Part shown: in pieces, positions 33,710-43,315 of the stretch
Layout of the letters: each line of letters opens with the position of its first letter
How positions within the stretch are numbered: the stretch's first letter is position 1
Assembly (NCBI GenBank): GCA_035623985.1
Contig: DASPSJ010000087.1
Span: 1 to 64,000, forward strand
DNA length: 64,000 nucleotides
Source: DAHUYF01 sp035623985
GTDB lineage: Bacteria > Pseudomonadota > Alphaproteobacteria > ATCC43930 > CGMCC-115725
Direction of reading: 5' to 3'
The notes under the pieces: generated by a model
The model's input: only the letters and a program-made list of their open reading frames with translations
Databases searched by the model: none
What the model was told of the DNA's origin: nothing
Program-made: the position numbers and the translations under genes

Positions 33710-34458
33710 GTGGATGCGTGCTCGCCGAGATAGACCTCGCGCACGCGCGGGTCGGCGGCGATCTCCCGCGGCGTGCCCTCGACCAAGACGGCGCCCTGCA
33801 CCAGGACGGTGATGCGCCGCGCCAGGCGGAAGACGAGATCCATGTCGTGCTCGATGATGAGAAGGGCGATGTCCGGCGGCAGGCTCTCGATGACGTCGAT
33901 GATGATGCCGCTCTCGGCCGAAGGCACGCCCGCCGCCGGCTCGTCGAGCAGCAGCACCTTGGGCTCGAGCCCCAGCGCCACCGCCAGCTCGACGAGACGC
34001 TGGCGGCCGTAGGGCAGCTCGCGCACCAGGCGCGGCGCCTCGTCCGCGATGCCGAGGCGCTCGAGCGCGACATAGGCCTGGTCGATGACGGCGCGGCGCG
34101 AGCCCGCCGGGCGATGGAGGTCGCCGGCGACGCCGAGCCGCTCGCCGATCGCAAGACAGACGTTCTCGAGCACGCTCAAGCCGCGGAACAGCGTGTTGAG
34201 CTGAAAGGTGCGGGCGATGCCGCGCTTGACGCGATAGGCCTGGGGCAGCGCCGTGATGTCGCTGCCGTCGAGCAGGATGCGGCCGGCGCTCGGCCGGAGC
34301 ACGCCGGTGACGAGGTTGACGAAGGTGGTCTTGCCGGCGCCGTTGGGGCCGATCAAGGCATGGCGCGCGCCGCGTTCCAGGCGGAAGTCGATGCCGCTCG
34401 CCACCGCCAACGCGCCGAAGGTCTTGCACAGGCCCTGCGTCTCGAGCGGGATGCTCAC
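33706..34458 (-). CDS. livG: Branched-chain amino acid type ABC transporter ATP-binding protein (second Liv system)
   Basis: A 250-residue LivG-type ATPase: Walker A GPNGAGKTT, GIARTFQLNTLFRGLSVLEN, and Walker B VLLLDEPAAGVPSAES then LLIIEHDMDLVF. The signature region reads ELPYGRQRLVELAVAL, as in many LivG. It starts with GTG at 34458, overlapping the stop of livM (GTGA). Confidence 0.92.
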   Translation of the reverse strand: MSIPLETQGLCKTFGALAVASGIDFRLERGARHALIGPNGAGKTTFVNLVTGVLRPSAGRILLDGSDITALPQAYRVKRGIARTFQLNTLFRGLSVLENVCLAIGERLGVAGDLHRPAGSRRAVIDQAYVALERLGIADEAPRLVRELPYGRQRLVELAVALGLEPKVLLLDEPAAGVPSAESGIIIDVIESLPPDIALLIIEHDMDLVFRLARRITVLVQGAVLVEGTPREIAADPRVREVYLGEHAST

Positions 34459-35456
34459 GGCGTTTTCCGCAGCTTGCGCCAGAGCTGCTCGACAAAGCCG
34501 AGCAGGCCGCCGCGCGCGAAGACGACGACGAGGATCAGCAGCAGGCCGATCCAGAAGTCCCAATAGACCGGATCGGCCTGGGCGAAGCGATCCTGCGCGA
34601 CCATGTAGAGCGGCACGCCGATGAAGGGGCCGTAGAGCCGGCCGACGCCGCCGATGATGAGCATGATGAGCCCGGCGCCCGAACGCTCGAAGCTCAGCAC
34701 CTCGAGCGCGACGAACTGCGTCGTCTCGGCGAGCAGCGCGCCGGCGACGCCGGCGAGAGCGGCGGCGATGGTGTAGATGGTGAGGCGGCGGCGGAACACC
34801 GGCGAGCCGATGGCGTGCATGCGCGCCTCGTTCTCGCGAATGCCGGTGAGCGAGCGGCCGAACGGCGAATGGACGATGCGCCGCGCCGCCAGCCAGACCA
34901 GGAACAGCACGGCGAGGCAGTAGAGATAGGCGGTGCGGCCCAACAGGTCGAAGCGGAACAGGCCAAGCACCGGCCAGACCTCCATGCCCTGGAGCCCATC
35001 CGCGCCGCCGGTGACGGCGCCCGCCTTGTTCGCCGCCTCCTGCACCATGAAGGAGATCATCAAGGTCAGCATCAGCAGGGTCAGCCCTTGCGTGCGCAGG
35101 ATGATCGCGCCGCTGAGAAAGCCGAGGATCGCGGCGATGATGCCCGCCGCCACCAATCCGCTCAGCGGCTCGCCCCAGCCATGCGCCGCCAGCAGCCCCG
35201 CGGTATAGGCGCCGGCGCCGAAGAACGCGGCCTGGCCCAAGGTGACGATGCCGGCATAGCCGAGGATGAGATCGAGCGACAGCGAGAAGACGACGCCGAT
35301 CAGTATCTGCGAGCCCAGCGAGAGGTAGTCCGGGAAGAGCCCATAGGCGGCGACGGCAACCAGCCAGGGCGCGAGCTCGAAGAGACGCAGGCGATGGCTG
35401 CGCACCAGCAGCTCGACGGCAAGAGGCGCGGCGGGCGGTGCGGTCGCGTCGCTCAT
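34455..35456 (-). CDS. livM: Branched-chain amino acid type ABC transporter permease (second Liv system)
   Basis: A 333-residue LivM-type permease with GYAGIVTLGQAAFFGAGAYT, the EAA-like loop TGIRENEARMHAIGSP and LIMLIIGGVGRLYGPFIGVP. The ATG at 35456 overlaps the stop of livH by one base (TGATG). Confidence 0.93.
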   Translation of the reverse strand: MSDATAPPAAPLAVELLVRSHRLRLFELAPWLVAVAAYGLFPDYLSLGSQILIGVVFSLSLDLILGYAGIVTLGQAAFFGAGAYTAGLLAAHGWGEPLSGLVAAGIIAAILGFLSGAIILRTQGLTLLMLTLMISFMVQEAANKAGAVTGGADGLQGMEVWPVLGLFRFDLLGRTAYLYCLAVLFLVWLAARRIVHSPFGRSLTGIRENEARMHAIGSPVFRRRLTIYTIAAALAGVAGALLAETTQFVALEVLSFERSGAGLIMLIIGGVGRLYGPFIGVPLYMVAQDRFAQADPVYWDFWIGLLLILVVVFARGGLLGFVEQLWRKLRKTP

Positions 35457-36316
35457 CAGGCGCGCCCGAACAGGCCCCGCGGCCGCCACAGCAACAGGCC
35501 GAGCGTCAGGGCATAGATGAAAAAGGCGCCGAATTCCGGCAGCAGGTATTTGAATCCGGTATCGGCGATTCCGAGCAGCAGCGCGGCGAAGAACGGGCCC
35601 TTGATGCTGCCGAGCCCGCCGACGGCGACGACGATGAGGAAGTAGATGAGATGCTCCAGCGCATAGCCGGGATCGATCGCCAGGATCTCGGCGCCCAGCG
35701 CGCCGCCGAGCGCCGCCAGCGCGCTGCCCAGCGCAAAGGTCCAGGTGAAGAGCAGGCTGGTGTTGATGCCGATCGATTGCGCCATGCGGCGATTGTCGAC
35801 GGCGGCGCGGATGCGCGCGCCGAAGCGCGTGCGCTCGAGCCCGAGCCAGAGCAGCGTCACCAGCATCGCGCCGGCGAGGATGAGGAAACTGCGATAGGTG
35901 GGGAAGGTGCGGAAGCCGAGATCGAGCTGGCCGCTGAGGTAGCCGGGCGGGCTCATCGGTTGCGCCAGCGGCCCCCAAAGGAACTTGGCGCTGGCCACCG
36001 ACATGAAGATGAGGCCCACCGACATCAGCACCTGCGACAGCTCGTCGGCGCCGTAAAGCCGGCGATAGAGCGCGCGCTCGAGCACGATGCTGCCGGCGCC
36101 GACGGCGAGGAAAGCGGCGGCGACGGCGAGCGGGAAGGGCACGCCATAGCCGTTGATGAGCCGGGTCATGACGTAGCCGCCGGCGGCGGCGAAGACGCCA
36201 TGCGCCAGATTGACGAAACCCATCAACCCCATGGTGACGGAAAGCCCTACCGAGATGAGATAGAGCACCATCGCGTAGGCCAGGCCGTGGAAGGCGATGC
36301 TGACCGCGGCGCTCAC
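35456..36316 (-). CDS. livH: Branched-chain amino acid type ABC transporter permease (second Liv system)
   Basis: A 286-residue LivH-type permease: MVLYLISVGLSVTMGLMGFV then NLAHGVFAAAGGYV at the N-terminus, RAAVDNRRMAQSIGIN in the EAA-like loop, and VVAVGGLGSIKGPFFAALLL. It starts 20 bases after the stop of the nearer binding protein, consistent with one operon. Confidence 0.93.
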   Translation of the reverse strand: MSAAVSIAFHGLAYAMVLYLISVGLSVTMGLMGFVNLAHGVFAAAGGYVMTRLINGYGVPFPLAVAAAFLAVGAGSIVLERALYRRLYGADELSQVLMSVGLIFMSVASAKFLWGPLAQPMSPPGYLSGQLDLGFRTFPTYRSFLILAGAMLVTLLWLGLERTRFGARIRAAVDNRRMAQSIGINTSLLFTWTFALGSALAALGGALGAEILAIDPGYALEHLIYFLIVVAVGGLGSIKGPFFAALLLGIADTGFKYLLPEFGAFFIYALTLGLLLWRPRGLFGRA

Positions 36317-36335
36317 GGTGCCTGTCCCGGCACCG

Positions 36336-37544
36336 CTATTTCAGAGGATTGAGCTCTTTCCACGGATCCCTGACCTGCTCGATCGTCTTGAACTCGACAT
36401 TGGCAAGATGGCCGCCAAGCCGCTCGGTGCGGCGAATATAAACGTTCTGCACGATGTCGCGAGTCTCCGGATCGATCATGATGGGGCCGCGCGGGCTGTC
36501 CGGATCCTTCCAGCCGCGCAGGATCGCCATCGCCTGATCGCCGTCGAACCTGCCGCCGGTCCGCCTGATCACGTCGTAGATCGCCGCCATGCCGTCCCAG
36601 CCGGCGACCGACATGAAATTGGCGACCGCCGCGTCGCCATAGGCGCGCCGCCAGGCGGCGAGGAAGGCGATGTTTTGCGGCCGCTCGGCCGCCGGCGAGT
36701 AGTTGCCGGCGGTGACGACCCCTTCCGGTGCATCGCCCATGTTCGCCAGCTCCTCGTCGGTGACGATGTCTTGCGGCCCCACCAGCTTGACGCCGGCGGA
36801 TTTGAGGCCGACATCGGCATAGGCCTTCATGACCGCGGTGGCCTGCTGGCCGGCGGGAATGAAGACATAGAGGACATCGGGCCGCGCCGCCTTGACGCGC
36901 TCGAAAAACGGCGCGAAGTCGAGGGTCATGACCGGCATGCGGATCGAGCCCACGATCTCCCCGCCCATCTCGGTGAAGCCCTTGCTGAACCCGCCCTCGC
37001 CGTCATAGCCCGGGGCGAAGTCGCTGACCGCGGTCATGGCGCGCTTGCCGAGATGCTCCGCCGCCCAGCGTCCGAGCGGCAGCGAGAGCTGCCAATGGGT
37101 GAAGGAAACGCGCGCCACATAAGGCGAAAGCCGCGTCGTCGTCACCCCGGCGGCGTTCATCACCACGAACGGGATTCTGGCCTCGGTGGCGAGCGGCGCG
37201 ATGGCGTTGGCGGCGGGCGTGCCGATGACGCCGGCCAGGACATTGACGCGGTCGCGGGCGATCAGCTCCTGCGCCAGCCGCTTGCCGACATCGGCGTTGA
37301 AGGTGTCGTCGCGCTTGATCAGCGTCAGCCTCACGCCTTGCGGCAGATCCTTGGCGTGCTCCGCGACATAGAGCTCGATTCCCTTGTCGACCTGCTCGCC
37401 CAAGGATGCCTGCGGCCCGGAATAGGTCAGGATGACGCCGCATTTGACCGTCTGCGCCGCCGCGGACGCGGCGGCCATTGCCAGCGCCGCGGCGACCGCC
37501 GCCCCGGCCGAGCGACGCCAGCGTCTCGTTTGCCTGGTCATCAT
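36336..37544 (-). CDS. ABC transporter substrate-binding protein, downstream tandem copy
   Basis: A 402-residue type I periplasmic-binding protein with an N-terminal signal peptide (about 1-29, alanine-rich). It is a clear paralogue of the next upstream gene: both share GVILTYSGP near the mature start, LSPYVARVSFT, DFAPG and a C-terminus of RDPWKELNP. It belongs to the second Liv operon. This copy lies nearest the permease genes. Confidence 0.9.
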   Translation of the reverse strand: MMTRQTRRWRRSAGAAVAAALAMAAASAAAQTVKCGVILTYSGPQASLGEQVDKGIELYVAEHAKDLPQGVRLTLIKRDDTFNADVGKRLAQELIARDRVNVLAGVIGTPAANAIAPLATEARIPFVVMNAAGVTTTRLSPYVARVSFTHWQLSLPLGRWAAEHLGKRAMTAVSDFAPGYDGEGGFSKGFTEMGGEIVGSIRMPVMTLDFAPFFERVKAARPDVLYVFIPAGQQATAVMKAYADVGLKSAGVKLVGPQDIVTDEELANMGDAPEGVVTAGNYSPAAERPQNIAFLAAWRRAYGDAAVANFMSVAGWDGMAAIYDVIRRTGGRFDGDQAMAILRGWKDPDSPRGPIMIDPETRDIVQNVYIRRTERLGGHLANVEFKTIEQVRDPWKELNPLK

Positions 37545-37582
37545 TACCCCTCGGCGCCGGCGGGCGCCGCCGTCGCGGCGCG

Positions 37583-38782
37583 TTACTTCGGCGGGTTGAG
37601 CTCTTTCCAGGGATCCCTGGTCATCGGCAGGGTCTCGAACTCGACGTTGGCGAGATGGTCGCCCCGCTTTTCGACGCGGCGGATATAGATGTGCTGGACG
37701 ATGTCGCGCGTGTCGGGATCGATCATGATCTCGCCTCGCGGGCTGTCGGGATTCTTCCAGCCTTTGAGCGCCGCCATCGTCTTGTCGGGGTCGACCTGGC
37801 CCTTGGTGGCGTTGATGGCCGAGAAGATCGCCGCCATGCTGTCCCAGCCGTCGACCGACATGAAGCCGGGCAGCGTCGTGTCGCCGTATTCACGCTTCCA
37901 GGCCGCGACATAGGCTTTGTTGGCGGGCCGCTCGGCGGCGTTGGAATAGGTGCCGGCGGTGATCACGCCCAAGGGCTCCTGACCCATGCTCGGCAGCTCC
38001 TCGTCGGGCAGGATGTCCTGCGAGCCGATGATCTTGATGCCGTCGGCTCGCATGTTGAGGTCGTTATAGGCCTTCATCAGCGCCGTCGCCTGCTTGCCCG
38101 AAGGCACGAAGACGAAGACGGCGTCGGGCTTGGCGTCCTTCACGCGCTGCATGAACGGCACGAAATCGGGGTCCTTGAGCGGAAACGCCACGCTGTCGAC
38201 GATCTGGCCGCCGGCGTCCTTGAAACCCTTGGTAAAGGCATCGGCCGCCTCGTGGCCGGGGGCGAAGTCGCTGACGGCGACGAAGACCTTCTTGAGCCCG
38301 CCCTTGGTCGCCGCCCAGGTGCCGAGCGGCAGGCACTCTTCCCACAGCGTGAAGGAGACGCGCGCGACGTAAGGCGACAGCCGCGGCAGGCTCACCGCCG
38401 CGGCGTTGCTGTCGACGAACGGCACCTTCGCCTCGGCGGTGAGCGGCGCGATGGCCAAGGCGTTGGGCGACCATACCACGCCGGTGAGGAAGTTCACATG
38501 GTCGCGGGTAATGAGCTCCTGCGCCAGCCGCTTGGCGGTCTCGGGGTTGGGTCCGGTGTCGTCGCGGCGGATGAGCTCGACGGTGGTGCCGGGGGGCAGA
38601 TCCCTTTCATGCTCCTTGACGTAAAGGCTCAGGCCCTTGTCGATCTGGTCGCCGAGCGAGGCCATCGGCCCGGAATAGGTGAGGATGACGCCGATCCTGA
38701 TCGTCTCGGCCGCGGCCGGTTGCGCCAGCGGCGCCGCGAGCAGCGCCGCTGCCGGCAGAATTGCCCGAATTCTGTAGGTCAT
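37583..38782 (-). CDS. ABC transporter substrate-binding protein, upstream tandem copy
   Basis: A 399-residue binding protein read from ATG 38782, with a GGGAGG upstream and a signal peptide (about 1-24). It is paralogous to the adjacent gene and separated from it by 38 bases, indicating a tandem duplication after which the two have diverged substantially. Two binding proteins feeding one permease would broaden the substrate range. Ligands could be branched-chain amino acids, aromatic acids or amides. Confidence 0.9.
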   Translation of the reverse strand: MTYRIRAILPAAALLAAPLAQPAAAETIRIGVILTYSGPMASLGDQIDKGLSLYVKEHERDLPPGTTVELIRRDDTGPNPETAKRLAQELITRDHVNFLTGVVWSPNALAIAPLTAEAKVPFVDSNAAAVSLPRLSPYVARVSFTLWEECLPLGTWAATKGGLKKVFVAVSDFAPGHEAADAFTKGFKDAGGQIVDSVAFPLKDPDFVPFMQRVKDAKPDAVFVFVPSGKQATALMKAYNDLNMRADGIKIIGSQDILPDEELPSMGQEPLGVITAGTYSNAAERPANKAYVAAWKREYGDTTLPGFMSVDGWDSMAAIFSAINATKGQVDPDKTMAALKGWKNPDSPRGEIMIDPDTRDIVQHIYIRRVEKRGDHLANVEFETLPMTRDPWKELNPPK

Positions 38783-38926
38783 CGTCCGGACCCTCCCTTT
38801 CTCGCCCGCCGATGCGCGCCGGCGTGCTGTCGCCATTGGCCGCCACTATACCGGCAACCTGCGGCCAGGGGCAACAATGCGTGCGGCCAACTGTTTGAGG
38901 TCCACCTTTTCAGCGAGCCGGCCGCC

Positions 38927-39928
38927 TCACGCCAGCTTCACGAGCTGCTTGCCGAAATTCTCGCCCTTGAGCAGGCCGATGAAGGCGCGCGGCGCGTTCT
39001 CCAGCCCCTCGGTCACCGTCTCGCGATACTTGATCTTGCCGCCGCGCACGCCCTGGGCCACCTCTTTCAGCGCCTCCGGCCAGCGCGCCAGATGATCGGA
39101 GACGATGAAGCCCTGCAGCTTGACGCGCATGCCGACCGCCATCATCAGGTTCTGCACGCCGTAGCGCTCGACGGCGTTGTATTGCGAGACCATGCCGCAG
39201 AGCGGAATGCGCGCGAAGGGATTGCAGCGCGCCAGGACGGCGTCGAGGATCGGGCCGCCGACATTCTCGAAATAGACGTCGATGCCCTTGGGGGTCGCCT
39301 CGGCGAGCGCCTGCGGCAGGTTGCCGCCGCGATGATCGATGCAGGCGTCGAAGCCCAGCTCTTTCGCCACGTAATCGCATTTCTCCTTGCCGCCGGCGAC
39401 GCCGACGACACGGCAGTCCCGCATCTTGGCGAGCTGGCCCACCACGCTTCCCACCGCGCCCGAGGCGGCGGAAACCACCACCGTCTCGCCGGGCTTGGGC
39501 TGGCCGATGTCGTTGAGGCCGATCCAGGCGGTGACGCCGGGCATGCCGACGACGCCGAGATAGGCCGAGAGCGGCACCAGCTCGGCGTCGAGCTTGCGCA
39601 GATCGCTGCCGTCGGACAGCGCGTATTGCTGCCAGCCGGCGCGCGCGGCCACCGCTTCACCCTTGCGGAATTTGGCGTTGCGGCTCTCGATCACCTCGCC
39701 GACCGTTTCGCCGGTCATGACTTGGCCGAGCTCGACCTTGGCGGCATAGGAGCGCTGGTCGTTCATGCGTCCGCGCATATAGGGATCGAGCGAAAGAAAG
39801 CGGTTCTTGATCAGCACTTGCCCGTCGCCGGGCGCCGGGATCTCGGTCTCGACGATGCGGAAATCGGCTTCCTTCACCCAGCCGGTCGGACGGCTGGCGA
39901 GCAGGACCTGCAGGTTTTTTGCGGTCAT
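38927..39928 (-). CDS. NADP-dependent medium-chain reductase (zinc-free MDR family)
   Basis: A 333-residue oxidoreductase of the leukotriene B4 dehydrogenase/curcumin reductase branch. It has RFLSLDPYMRGRM near the N-terminus, GVTAWIGLNDIG, the nucleotide-binding VVVSAASGAVGSVVGQLAK, GGKEKCDYV and IDVYFENVGG. No zinc-ligand cysteines are present. It probably reduces alpha,beta-unsaturated ketones or aldehydes with NADPH. It starts at ATG 39928. Confidence 0.9.
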   Translation of the reverse strand: MTAKNLQVLLASRPTGWVKEADFRIVETEIPAPGDGQVLIKNRFLSLDPYMRGRMNDQRSYAAKVELGQVMTGETVGEVIESRNAKFRKGEAVAARAGWQQYALSDGSDLRKLDAELVPLSAYLGVVGMPGVTAWIGLNDIGQPKPGETVVVSAASGAVGSVVGQLAKMRDCRVVGVAGGKEKCDYVAKELGFDACIDHRGGNLPQALAEATPKGIDVYFENVGGPILDAVLARCNPFARIPLCGMVSQYNAVERYGVQNLMMAVGMRVKLQGFIVSDHLARWPEALKEVAQGVRGGKIKYRETVTEGLENAPRAFIGLLKGENFGKQLVKLA

Positions 39929-40019
39929 CGCGGCTCTCCCTTCGGGTGGCGTTCGCTGCCGCCAGCCTACCGCATCCTTGTCTTGTCGTGGGAGAAGAGG
40001 CGTTACCGGGCGAGACGCC

Positions 40020-40544
40020 TCAGCCGGGCGCGTTGCGCGCGGTGAAATCGCCGCTGGCGACGCTGTCGTGGTAATGGTCGAGCGCCCAGCGTACCGACGG
40101 AAAGGCGAGATCCTGCCACGGAATCTCGTCCCAGCCGAAGAGCTTGACCTCGAGGCTCTCGGGGCCGGCGGCGAAATCGGGGGCTTCGAGATGGGCGCGA
40201 TAGATGATCTGCACCTGGCTGATGCGCGGGATGTCGTAGACCGCAAGCACGCCGTCGATGGTGATCCTGGCCTGCGCCTCCTCCCAGGCCTCGCGCACGG
40301 CGCCCGCCGCGGTCGCTTCATTGAGCTCGAGATAGCCCGCCGGCAAGGTCCAGAAGCCGCGGCGGGGGTTGATGGCACGCCGGCACAGCAGGAAGCGGTC
40401 CTGCCACAGGCATACCGCGCCCACCACGATCTTCGGGTTCTCATAATTGATGAAGCCGCAATCGGGGCAGACCATGCGCTCCCGGTTGTCGCCTTCGGGA
40501 ATGGTGAGGATGCAGGGGCCGCGGGCCGCGGGCGGGCCGGACAT
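40020..40544 (-). CDS. Nudix hydrolase with partial zinc-ribbon N-terminus
   Basis: A 174-residue protein. The N-terminal CPDCGFINYENPKIVVGAV is the second half of the usual zinc ribbon (one CxxC; only a lone C11 precedes it). The Nudix box follows as GYLELNEATAAGAVREAWEE, with Q where many enzymes have the glycine after EE, a variation known in this zinc-ribbon subgroup. It is likely a nucleotide or ADP-ribose pyrophosphatase. It is on the same strand as the MDR reductase, 91 bases upstream. Confidence 0.88.
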   Translation of the reverse strand: MSGPPAARGPCILTIPEGDNRERMVCPDCGFINYENPKIVVGAVCLWQDRFLLCRRAINPRRGFWTLPAGYLELNEATAAGAVREAWEEAQARITIDGVLAVYDIPRISQVQIIYRAHLEAPDFAAGPESLEVKLFGWDEIPWQDLAFPSVRWALDHYHDSVASGDFTARNAPG

Positions 40545-40585
40545 GGCTCAGCTTCCCGCGCGCCGTGGCGGCGTTTCGCGCCGCG

Positions 40586-40807
40586 CTAGACGGAGAGGTC
40601 GATCAAGCGGCCGCGGGTCTGCGGTTGCGGCGCCTTTTGCGCCTGCTGCTGCGCCTGCAGATCGCTGCGACCGCCTTCGCGATTGGCGGTGACCCGCCGG
40701 GCCGGCTCGATCGGCGCCGCGGCCGTCGCAGGCCCGGCCAAAGGCACTACCGTCGGCGCCGCTGTTGGCACCGGCTGGGCAACGCCTTGCACTGGCACGA
40801 TCTGCAT
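40586..40807 (-). CDS. Small proline/alanine/glutamine-rich hypothetical protein
   Basis: A 73-residue low-complexity protein (VPTAAPTVVPLAGP, then LQAQQQAQKAPQPQTRGRLI) starting at ATG 40807. No domain is recognised. It lies in the same direction between pgk and the Nudix gene. It looks disordered, and may be real because the frame is bounded by a clear ATG and normal spacing, but the evidence is thin. Confidence 0.4.
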   Translation of the reverse strand: MQIVPVQGVAQPVPTAAPTVVPLAGPATAAAPIEPARRVTANREGGRSDLQAQQQAQKAPQPQTRGRLIDLSV

Positions 40808-40885
40808 GGCCGCATGCTCCTGCGATCTTGGCAGGCAATATATCAGAAAAAGGTGTCACTCGGCAAGAATTTCCCCTAATTATGG

Positions 40886-42082
40886 TTAACGGGACATGAG
40901 CGCGGCAACGCCCGGCAACTCGCGCCCTTCGAGCCATTCGAGAAAGGCGCCGCCGGCGGTCGAGACGTAGCTGAATGCGCCCATCACGCCGGCCTGGGCG
41001 AGCGCGGCCGCCGTCTCGCCGCCGCCGGCCACGCTCAGAAGCCTTCCCTGCGCGGTGAGCGCGGCGACGCGGCGAGCGATGGCGTCGGTCCCGGCAGCGA
41101 AAGGCGGCGTCTCATAGGCGCCGACCGGCCCGTTCCAGACCAGCGTGCGGCTCAGCTCGAGCTGCTCGCCGATGGCTGCCACCGTTTTCGGGCCGATATC
41201 GAGAATCATGCGGTCCGCCGGCACGCGATCGATGGCGACGGTCTCGCTTGCGATGCCGGGCCTGAGCTCGCGCGCCACCACCGCGTCCGCCGGCAGCATC
41301 AGGCGGCAGTTCGCCCGCCGCGCGCGCTCGACGATGTCGCGCGCGGTCTCGGCCATGGTGCACTCGCACCGCGACCGGCCGATCGCGATGCCTTGCGCAA
41401 GGAGAAAGGTATTGGCCATGGCGCCGCCGATGATGAGCGTGTCGACCTTGTCGATCATGACGGCGAGGAGCTTGAGCTTGGTCGACACCTTGGCGCCGCC
41501 GATCAACGCCGCCAGCGGGCGCCGCGGCGTCTCGAACGCGCTCGCCAGCGCCTCGAGCTCGCGCTGCATCAGCCGTCCGGCCGCCGCCGGCAGCAAGCGC
41601 GCCAGCGCTTCGGTCGAGGCATGCGCGCGATGGGCGGCGGAAAAGGCGTCGTTGACGTAGAGATCGCCAAGCGCGGCAAGCTGGCGCGCAAAGCGCGGGT
41701 CGTCGGCTTCTTCTTCCTTGTGGAAACGGAGATTCTCCAAGAGCGCGACCTCGCCCGGCAGCAGCCGCGCCACCACCCGCTCGGCCGCCGGGCCGATGCA
41801 ATCCTCGGCGAAAGCGACGGGGCGGCCGATCGCGTCGGCCAGCGGCGCCGCCAGCGGACGCAGCGAGCAGGCGGCGTCGGGCTTGCCATCGGGCCGGCCG
41901 AAATGCGACATCACCACCACCTTGCCGTCGCGCCGGACAAGCTCGCGGATGGTCGGCGCCAGCCGATCGATCCGCGTCGCGTCGCTTATCTTGCCGTCCT
42001 GCATCGGCACGTTGAGGTCGGCACGCAGCAGAACGCGCTTGCCCGCGGGATCGATATCGTCGAGCGTGGGGAACCTTGCCAT
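40886..42082 (-). CDS. pgk: Phosphoglycerate kinase
   Basis: A 398-residue glycolytic enzyme converting 1,3-bisphosphoglycerate and ADP to 3-phosphoglycerate and ATP. The N-terminal KRVLLRADLNVPMQDGKI, SHFGRPDGK, LLENLRFHKEEEADD, IGGAKVSTKL and the C-terminal nucleotide site SVAGGGETAAAL with STAGGAFLEWLEG are all present; most homologs have GGGDT where this has GGGET. It starts at ATG 42082. No glyceraldehyde-3-phosphate dehydrogenase gene is adjacent. Confidence 0.96.
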   Translation of the reverse strand: MARFPTLDDIDPAGKRVLLRADLNVPMQDGKISDATRIDRLAPTIRELVRRDGKVVVMSHFGRPDGKPDAACSLRPLAAPLADAIGRPVAFAEDCIGPAAERVVARLLPGEVALLENLRFHKEEEADDPRFARQLAALGDLYVNDAFSAAHRAHASTEALARLLPAAAGRLMQRELEALASAFETPRRPLAALIGGAKVSTKLKLLAVMIDKVDTLIIGGAMANTFLLAQGIAIGRSRCECTMAETARDIVERARRANCRLMLPADAVVARELRPGIASETVAIDRVPADRMILDIGPKTVAAIGEQLELSRTLVWNGPVGAYETPPFAAGTDAIARRVAALTAQGRLLSVAGGGETAAALAQAGVMGAFSYVSTAGGAFLEWLEGRELPGVAALMSR

Positions 42083-42178
42083 GTCGCAGTCCTAGCCAAA
42101 GCGCGCCGGCTGCGTCAATTTGCCGGGCGCGGCAACGGCGCGCCGCCGGATGGGCGCCGGGAACCGGTTGAGAGACCC

Positions 42179-43213
42179 ATGGCCAGCGCGCTCGAACGGC
42201 TCGCCTATCACGCCACTCAGCGGTTGCGGGTGTCCTGGTATTCCGGTCAGAAATGGCTGAGCGCGCGGCTCACCGAGGGCGTTGCGGCCTCGCCCGACCT
42301 CAAGCGGCGCATGCCCGACCGCGCGCACGTGCTCGCCGATTTGCGCGCGCTCCTGGAACAGGATTGGCGCAACATCGCCGAAGGCCGCTATCGCCTGCCG
42401 GAGGACGTCGTCATCCGACCGCTCGCCGCGTTGCGCAAGGCCGGGCGCTACTTCGCCGATTTGCGCCAGGTCGACGAGCGCCGCCGCGCCGCCGCCAATG
42501 ACGAGGTGTTCCGCGCCGTCGGGGACGGCGACTATCCCCGCTACTTCCTGCAGAACTTCCATTACCAAACCGACGGCTATCTCAGCCGCCGCTCGGCCGA
42601 GCTCTATGACCATCAGGTCGAAGTGCTGTTCGGCGGCGGCGCCGAGGCGATGCGGCGCCAGGCGCTGGTGCCGCTGCAGCGCGTGCTGGCCGAGCGCGGC
42701 GTGCGCCGGGCAAGGCTGATCGATCTCGCCTGCGGCACCGGACGCTTCCTGCGCGAGGTGAAGAGCAATTATCCCCGCCTCGCCGTCACCGCGCTCGATC
42801 TCAGCCCGTTTTATCTCGACGCCGCGCGGCGTGCGCTTCGGCCATGGCCGTGCACCGAGTTCATTGCCGCGCCGGCCGAGCGCGTGCCCCGCGAGGACGC
42901 CGGCTTCGACGTCGTCACCTCGATCTTCCTCTTCCACGAGCTGCCGGCACGCGAGCGCAGGGACGTCGCGCGCGAAATGGCGCGGCTGCTGCAACCGGGC
43001 GGCGCGGCGATCCTGGTCGATTCGATCCAGCTCGGCGACGTGCCGGACTATGACGCGCTCGTCGAGTTCTTCCCGCTGGCCTTCCACGAACCCTATTATG
43101 CGCAATACGCGCGCGAGGATCTGGCGGCGTTGTTCCGCGCGGCGGGCCTCACGCTGGAAGAGAGCCGGATCGCCTATTTCGCAAAGGTGATGACCTTCCG
43201 CAAGCCGCATTAG
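42179..43213 (+). CDS. Class I SAM-dependent methyltransferase
   Basis: A 344-residue methyltransferase read from ATG 42179. An N-terminal helical region (1-165) precedes a Rossmann domain with motif I LIDLACGTGRFLREV, motif II-like LAVTALDLSPFYLDAARRAL, and motif IV-like FDVVTSIFLFHELPARERR. It is similar in layout to ubiquinone/biotin-type methyltransferases with a long N-terminal extension. The substrate is unknown. It is divergent from pgk. Confidence 0.85.
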   Translation: MASALERLAYHATQRLRVSWYSGQKWLSARLTEGVAASPDLKRRMPDRAHVLADLRALLEQDWRNIAEGRYRLPEDVVIRPLAALRKAGRYFADLRQVDERRRAAANDEVFRAVGDGDYPRYFLQNFHYQTDGYLSRRSAELYDHQVEVLFGGGAEAMRRQALVPLQRVLAERGVRRARLIDLACGTGRFLREVKSNYPRLAVTALDLSPFYLDAARRALRPWPCTEFIAAPAERVPREDAGFDVVTSIFLFHELPARERRDVAREMARLLQPGGAAILVDSIQLGDVPDYDALVEFFPLAFHEPYYAQYAREDLAALFRAAGLTLEESRIAYFAKVMTFRKPH

Positions 43214-43315
43214 CGAGCCGGCCGTCGGGGCCGCGCGCATCCGAGCGCCGGCGCGGGGTATGTCGCATGGCGCGAGAAGGAAAGAGCGGCCGCGCCGCTC
43301 AGGGCTCGGCTCGGC

